In this document: piece after piece, positions 32,012 through 35,978 of the stretch
Numbering within the stretch: position 1 is the first letter of the stretch
Layout of the letters: each line of letters starts with the position of its first letter
Source of the DNA: an uncultured Bacteroidota bacterium
Lineage (GTDB): Bacteria; Bacteroidota; Bacteroidia; Bacteroidales; WCHB1-69
NCBI GenBank assembly: GCA_902770735.1
Contig: CACXUB010000016.1
Location: 5,608-41,585 of the forward strand
DNA length: 35,978 bases
Reading direction: 5' to 3'
The notes under the pieces: generated by a model
What the model was told of the DNA's origin: nothing
Database searches by the model: none
What the model saw: only the letters and a program-made list of their open reading frames with translations
Translations under genes and position numbers: made by a program

Positions 32012-33046
32012 ATGTCAAAAGCATATCAGGAAGCAGGCGTGCAGCTGGAGGCCGGCTATGAGTCGGTGCGCCTCATCAAAAAACACATCTCCCGCACCAA
32101 CCGTCCCGGCATGATGGGCAACATCGGCAGCTTCGGCGGCATGTTCGACCTCGCCTCCCTCGGCTACAAGGAACCCGTGTTAGTCAGCGGCACCGACGGC
32201 GTGGGCACCAAACTGAAACTGGCGTTCATGATGGACCGCCACGACACCATCGGTCAAGACGCCGTGGCCATGTGCGTGAACGACGTGCTTGCCCAAGGCG
32301 CCGCTCCCCTCTTCTTCCTGGACTACATCGCCGTGGGCAAAAACGAGCCCACCAAAATCGAGGCGATCGTGAAAGGCGTGGCCGACGGCTGCGTCCTCTC
32401 CAACTGCGCCCTCATCGGCGGTGAAACAGCGGAAATGCCTGACATGTACGATGTTGACGAATACGACATCGCCGGCTTCACCGTTGGCGCGGTCGAGAAA
32501 TCCAAACTCATCGATGGTTCGAAAGTTAATGTGGGTGACGTGCTCATCGGTCTGGCCTCCAGCGGCGTGCACTCCAACGGTTTCTCCCTCGTGCGCAAAA
32601 TCGTCTTCAAAGACAACCAGTTAGACCTCAACACGAAATACGACACCCTGCCCGACACGCTCGGCAACGTGCTCCTCACCCCCACCCGCATCTACGTGAA
32701 ACCCGTCCTGGAAGTGTTAAAAAGTGTTGACATCCACGCCATCTGCCACATCACCGGCGGCGGCTTCGACGAGAACATCCCGCGTGCGCTACGCCCCGGA
32801 CAAGGCATCTTCGTCGATGAACACAACTGGGAAATACCCGCCATCTTCCCGTTCCTCGAAAAATACGGCAAGGTCAACCACCGCGAAATGTTCAACGTCT
32901 TCAACATGGGCATCGGCATGGTACTGATGGTGGATCCCAAAGACGCCGACCAAACCGTCAAGATGTTTAACGAACTGGGTGAGAAGGCTTACGTTATCGG
33001 TAATGTCACCGACAAAGAGGGCGTTGTCGATATAAAACTCAAGTAA
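32012..33046 (+). CDS. purM: phosphoribosylformylglycinamidine cyclo-ligase (AIR synthetase)
   Basis: PurM closes the imidazole ring in de novo purine synthesis using ATP. The 344 residues carry the family motifs [14 protein letters not shown] (from residue 59), [20 protein letters not shown] (81-100) and [12 protein letters not shown] (135-146). [13 protein letters not shown] is in the C-terminal domain. The stop overlaps the start of nfo by one base (TAATG), so the two are probably co-translated. Confidence 0.96.
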   Translation: MSKAYQEAGVQLEAGYESVRLIKKHISRTNRPGMMGNIGSFGGMFDLASLGYKEPVLVSGTDGVGTKLKLAFMMDRHDTIGQDAVAMCVNDVLAQGAAPLFFLDYIAVGKNEPTKIEAIVKGVADGCVLSNCALIGGETAEMPDMYDVDEYDIAGFTVGAVEKSKLIDGSKVNVGDVLIGLASSGVHSNGFSLVRKIVFKDNQLDLNTKYDTLPDTLGNVLLTPTRIYVKPVLEVLKSVDIHAICHITGGGFDENIPRALRPGQGIFVDEHNWEIPAIFPFLEKYGKVNHREMFNVFNMGIGMVLMVDPKDADQTVKMFNELGEKAYVIGNVTDKEGVVDIKLK

Positions 33047-33888
33047 TGAAATTCATCGGACCTCATGTCAGTGCATCCGGCGGGGTGGAGAACGCCCCGT
33101 TGAATGCGATGCAGGTGGGCGCGACCGCTTTCGCCCTTTTCACCAAAAATCAGCGACAGTGGTTTTCAGCACCCTTGAGCGAGAAATCCATTGCCGCCTT
33201 CAAGGAAAACCTCTCGAAATCAGGTATTTCCGCCGACTATGTGCTCCCCCACGACAGCTACCTCATCAACCTCGGCAGTCCAGATCCGGAAGGATTGGAA
33301 AAGTCACGCAACTCCTTCCTTGAAGAGATGCAACGCTGCGAGCAATTAGGGTTAAAAATGCTTAATTTCCACCCGGGCAGCCATCTGAAACAGATAACCT
33401 TGGAGGAATGTCTCACCCGCGTGGCCGAAAGCATCAACTTCGCTTTGGACAAAACACAGGGCGTGACCGCCGTCATCGAAAACACCGCCGGCCAAGGCAC
33501 CAACGTGGGTTTCAGCTTCCAACACTTAGCGTATATCATTGACAAAGTGGAAGATAAGAGCAGAGTGGGCGTCTGTCTTGACACCTGCCACACCTACTCC
33601 GCAGGCTATGACATCAAAACCGCAGACGGATACAAAGCCTCCTTCGAAGAATTCGAAGAGACGGTTGGTTTCAAGTACCTGCGGGCCATCCACCTCAACG
33701 ACACGAAGAAGGAACTCGCCAGCCGCGTCGATCGCCACGACAGCATCGGCAAGGGCTTGTTAGGCATGGAATTTTTCGAGCGTTTTATGAACGACCCGCG
33801 CTTCGACAACATGCCGCTCATCCTTGAAACTCCAGATGAAACGCTGTGGGCGGGGGAAATCCGATTGTTGCAAGGGTTGGTGAAATAA
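33046..33888 (+). CDS. nfo: deoxyribonuclease IV (AP endonuclease IV)
   Basis: Nfo cleaves at abasic sites and damaged 3' ends in base excision repair, using a trinuclear zinc site in a TIM barrel. The 280 residues include [15 protein letters not shown] (His7), [36 protein letters not shown] and [14 protein letters not shown] [13 protein letters not shown], all family blocks with zinc ligands. It ends at GEIRLLQGL. It is coupled to purM and converges on the histidine kinase gene with only 11 bp between their ends. Confidence 0.96.
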   Translation: MKFIGPHVSASGGVENAPLNAMQVGATAFALFTKNQRQWFSAPLSEKSIAAFKENLSKSGISADYVLPHDSYLINLGSPDPEGLEKSRNSFLEEMQRCEQLGLKMLNFHPGSHLKQITLEECLTRVAESINFALDKTQGVTAVIENTAGQGTNVGFSFQHLAYIIDKVEDKSRVGVCLDTCHTYSAGYDIKTADGYKASFEEFEETVGFKYLRAIHLNDTKKELASRVDRHDSIGKGLLGMEFFERFMNDPRFDNMPLILETPDETLWAGEIRLLQGLVK

Positions 33889-33899
33889 ATTGCCTGTTT

Positions 33900-34757
33900 T
33901 CACGGGAAAATCAGCGCGAAAATCGTTTGGTGGCGGTCGCTTTGGCGCAACACCAACGCCCCGTTGTGACGCTGCATGATACGACGCGAAAGACTCAGCC
34001 CGATGCCGTTGCCGCCGGATTTGGTGGAGTAGAACGGCACGAAGATCTCCTCTTGTTGCCGTAACGGCACAGGCTTTCCGTTGTTGCGCACCTGTATTAC
34101 CGTATGGTCTTCGCCGTCCAACCCGGCCTCCAATTTGATCTCCGTAGCGTTTGCCTCCAAGGCGTTCTTGATCAAGTTGTTGAATACCTGCATCAGCTGC
34201 GATTCATCGGCATAGAGCATCAGGTCGGGAGGATCCACAGTATTGGTAAGAACAGCATTGCATTCGTGAGCCTTGACTTCGTTCAGGTGCACTACTCTAT
34301 CCAACAACTCACTGACCAGCAACGTCTTGCAGGCAGGTGGTGCGATTTTGGTGAAAGTGCGGTAGGACTCTACAAAACGAATCAGCTCTTTGGAGGAGGA
34401 TGAGATGGTCTCCAGCCCCGCCTTTACATCCAGGGTGTCGTCCTTGGCGAGGGCGTCGCTGAGAGCGGCTATCGGGGTCACCGTGTTCATCATCTCGTGC
34501 GTGATGACCCGAAAGAGTTTGCTCCACGAAACTTCCTCATTCCGAACGCTTTGCCGCTCCACGATGGTGCGGATGCGGTTGAGCTCGCGGTTCATGCCAG
34601 TGTTGTCGCGGAAACGGAAATTCGTCTCCCCGTCCTCCAAGGCATCCATCATGTAAGCCACCTTGTCGCGGTTCCGTTTGGAGACCCACAAGGCCGTCAG
34701 CATGGCCACGATGAGGCAGCTGCCCGCCAGAATCCCTATCCATGCCCACGTGCTCAT
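33900..34757 (-). CDS. sensor histidine kinase (short, one transmembrane helix)
   Basis: A 285-residue kinase. One N-terminal helix ([20 protein letters not shown]) anchors it in the inner membrane. No sensor domain is seen. The dimerisation and phosphoacceptor motif is [16 protein letters not shown] with His87. The ATPase domain has [16 protein letters not shown] (N box) and [14 protein letters not shown] (G2). It should phosphorylate the receiver of the partner activator, but that receiver is missing. Its ATG overlaps the activator stop by 4 bp (ATGA), indicating an operon. It may have lost a periplasmic part, or belong to a short kinase type of this phylum. Confidence 0.9.
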   Translation of the reverse strand: MSTWAWIGILAGSCLIVAMLTALWVSKRNRDKVAYMMDALEDGETNFRFRDNTGMNRELNRIRTIVERQSVRNEEVSWSKLFRVITHEMMNTVTPIAALSDALAKDDTLDVKAGLETISSSSKELIRFVESYRTFTKIAPPACKTLLVSELLDRVVHLNEVKAHECNAVLTNTVDPPDLMLYADESQLMQVFNNLIKNALEANATEIKLEAGLDGEDHTVIQVRNNGKPVPLRQQEEIFVPFYSTKSGGNGIGLSLSRRIMQRHNGALVLRQSDRHQTIFALIFP

Positions 34758-35644
34758 ATTCCGTACTTTTTCAAGCGGTTGTACAATGTCGGGCGACTGA
34801 TATTCAATGCTTTGGCCACCAAGGTCAGGTTGCCGTTGTACTTCTTGACGGCGTTGCGGATGACCTGTTCCTCGGCATCTTCCAAGGACTCTGCCTGAAT
34901 GGGGAAGGCCATCGTATTCAGCTCAGAATCATTGATTTGGAAGTCGTCTGGCCGCAACACTTCGTTCTCGGCTAAGATGACCGTCTGCTCAATCCGGTTT
35001 TGTAGCTCGCGCACATTCCCGGACCAGCGGCATCGGCGCAGCAGATCCACAGCATCCTCCGAAATTCCCGTCACATTGCGACGGTACTTCTTGACGTAAC
35101 GTTCTATGAACAAGGAGGCTAACGGTTCGATCTCGTCTGTACGCTCGCGCAGGGGAGGCAGCTGCAACGTAACCGTGTTGATGCGGTAGTAGAGGTCTTC
35201 GCGGAATTGGCCGTCGCGCACCATCGCGGGGAGGTCCTTGTTGGTGGCGCAAACCAGCCGGATGTCGATCGGCACGGACTTGGTGTCGCCGACCTTGGTG
35301 ACGCAGCGGTTTTGCAGCACCCGCAAGAGCTTGGATTGCAGGTGCAACGGGATATTCCCGATTTCGTCGAGAAAGAGCGTGGTGCCATTGGCCTGCTCGA
35401 ACTTGCCCGTGTGGTCGGTGCGCGCGTCGGTGAAAGCCCCTTTCACGTGTCCAAAGAGCTCGCTCTCGAACAGACTCTCCGACAGCGCCCCGATATCCAC
35501 GCTCACCATCGGTTTGGCCGCCCGCGAAGACAGCCGGTGTATCTCGTTGGCTAACACGTCTTTGCCGGTTCCGTTCTCGCCGGTGATCAGCACCGTGGCG
35601 TCCGTTGGGGCGACCTTCTCCACTGTATGGCGGATGGCCGTCAT
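34754..35644 (-). CDS. sigma-54-dependent activator (AAA+ and Fis-type HTH), receiver domain missing
   Basis: The reliable part begins near [20 protein letters not shown] and spans 296 residues. It has Walker A GENGTGKD (22-29), the sigma-54 contact loop GAFTDA (69-74, GAFTGA in the standard form), Walker [11 protein letters not shown], the arginine-finger region and a C-terminal Fis-like HTH ([20 protein letters not shown]). Response regulators of this class normally have about 120-140 residues of receiver before this point; here the upstream sequence codes for an HD domain in another frame. It is thus truncated at the 5' end, and the ATG at 35644 may not be the true start. It is coupled to the histidine kinase gene downstream. 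Confidence 0.85.
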   Translation of the reverse strand: MTAIRHTVEKVAPTDATVLITGENGTGKDVLANEIHRLSSRAAKPMVSVDIGALSESLFESELFGHVKGAFTDARTDHTGKFEQANGTTLFLDEIGNIPLHLQSKLLRVLQNRCVTKVGDTKSVPIDIRLVCATNKDLPAMVRDGQFREDLYYRINTVTLQLPPLRERTDEIEPLASLFIERYVKKYRRNVTGISEDAVDLLRRCRWSGNVRELQNRIEQTVILAENEVLRPDDFQINDSELNTMAFPIQAESLEDAEEQVIRNAVKKYNGNLTLVAKALNISRPTLYNRLKKYGI

Positions 35645-35978
35645 AGCGGAACACATTGATATCCACAGGGTTGCCATTCGCCTGCTGCAGGGCTTTGTGA
35701 TAGAAGAACATGACCGGAGTATTGCCATGGTGTTGGGCGATGATCTGCTGCACCGCCTCCGGCAGCCGGTACGCCTTCGCCAGCGCCACACCGTCGCGGG
35801 TATGGGACGTGATAATGGCGGCAGACACATAAGGATCCACATGGTCGTGGGCGTTCACACCGCCCATCTGGTTTTCCGTAAAATAAGAGGGCCGTTTCAA
35901 TTTGCCAATATCATGATAATAACCGCCCACTCGGGCCAGCAGTGGATTGGCTCCGACAGCTTCCGCCGCGGCTTCCGC
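35628..35978 (-). pseudogene. 7TM-HD (PgpH-like) cyclic-di-AMP phosphodiesterase, partial and truncated
   Basis: Translation from the right edge gives AEAAAEAVGANPLLARVGGY, then [40 protein letters not shown] and [12 protein letters not shown], ending at [11 protein letters not shown]. This is the HD domain of the 7TM-HD/PgpH family, whose members hydrolyse cyclic di-AMP. The normal continuation after FRYPG (about 80 residues) is missing; instead the sequence passes in another frame into the AAA+ domain of the sigma-54 activator. The 17 bp 35628-35644 fit both genes. The N-terminal and membrane part lies outside the window. A deletion or a chimeric assembly would give this result. Confidence 0.8.

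Overview
The window looks like a chromosomal segment of a member of the Bacteroidota, most likely order Bacteroidales, of moderate GC. The evidence is: most promoters fit the Bacteroidota -7 pattern TAnnTTTG; chromosomal starts lack Shine-Dalgarno sequences; one protein carries a type IX secretion (T9SS) C-terminal sorting domain; and the ftcD fusion, the short SerA and the coaX / outer-membrane protein / TPR / lptC order are typical of this phylum.

Layout. 1-5.9 kb: ftcD (folate-linked histidine catabolism), three secreted proteins of unknown function (two share a duplicated promoter and signal-peptide start around a cluster of hairpin repeats), and a GT-B glycosyltransferase. 5.9-10.7 kb, minus strand: rlmN, miaB, der and yicC, covering rRNA and tRNA modification, ribosome assembly and RNA turnover. 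10.8-15.8 kb, minus strand: a T9SS cargo protein and an ExbB / membrane protein / ExbD / ExbD cluster forming a proton-driven motor, with tRNA-Ser(GGA) upstream. 16.1-20.3 kb, plus strand: serC and serA (serine synthesis; SerC also serves PLP synthesis), then pdxA (PLP) and coaX (CoA). 20.2-23.6 kb: outer-membrane beta-barrel, TPR protein and lptC, envelope functions.

23.66-29.41 kb: a 5.7 kb integrated mobile island, the most unusual part of the window. It lies between two 40-bp direct copies of the 3' part of tRNA-Arg(CCT). It carries a tyrosine integrase with an apparent out-of-frame internal deletion, an excisionase-like HTH protein, a VRR-NUC-type nuclease, a DUF3853-like HTH protein and four proteins I do not recognise, one of them a very acidic decapeptide-repeat protein. 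It has identical 26-bp repeats near both ends (candidate integrase arm sites), three 13-bp iterons, three copies of a 12-bp palindrome, a 10-bp-phased GGCAAT array, a structured leader and a candidate small RNA. No capsid, relaxase, primase or recognised replication gene is visible. It could be a minimal satellite or integrative element, probably now immobile by its own integrase.

29.4-36 kb: tRNA-Arg, pepT (minus), queA, purM and nfo (plus), and a minus-strand histidine kinase / sigma-54 activator pair. The activator has no receiver domain. Its AAA+ domain is joined out of frame to the truncated HD domain of a PgpH-like protein entering from the right edge, which indicates a deletion or an assembly chimera.

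Many gene boundaries carry short low-complexity repeats (variants of TTAGAC, CTAACTA and TAACC). Functions are assigned from motifs and family knowledge; no database search was run.
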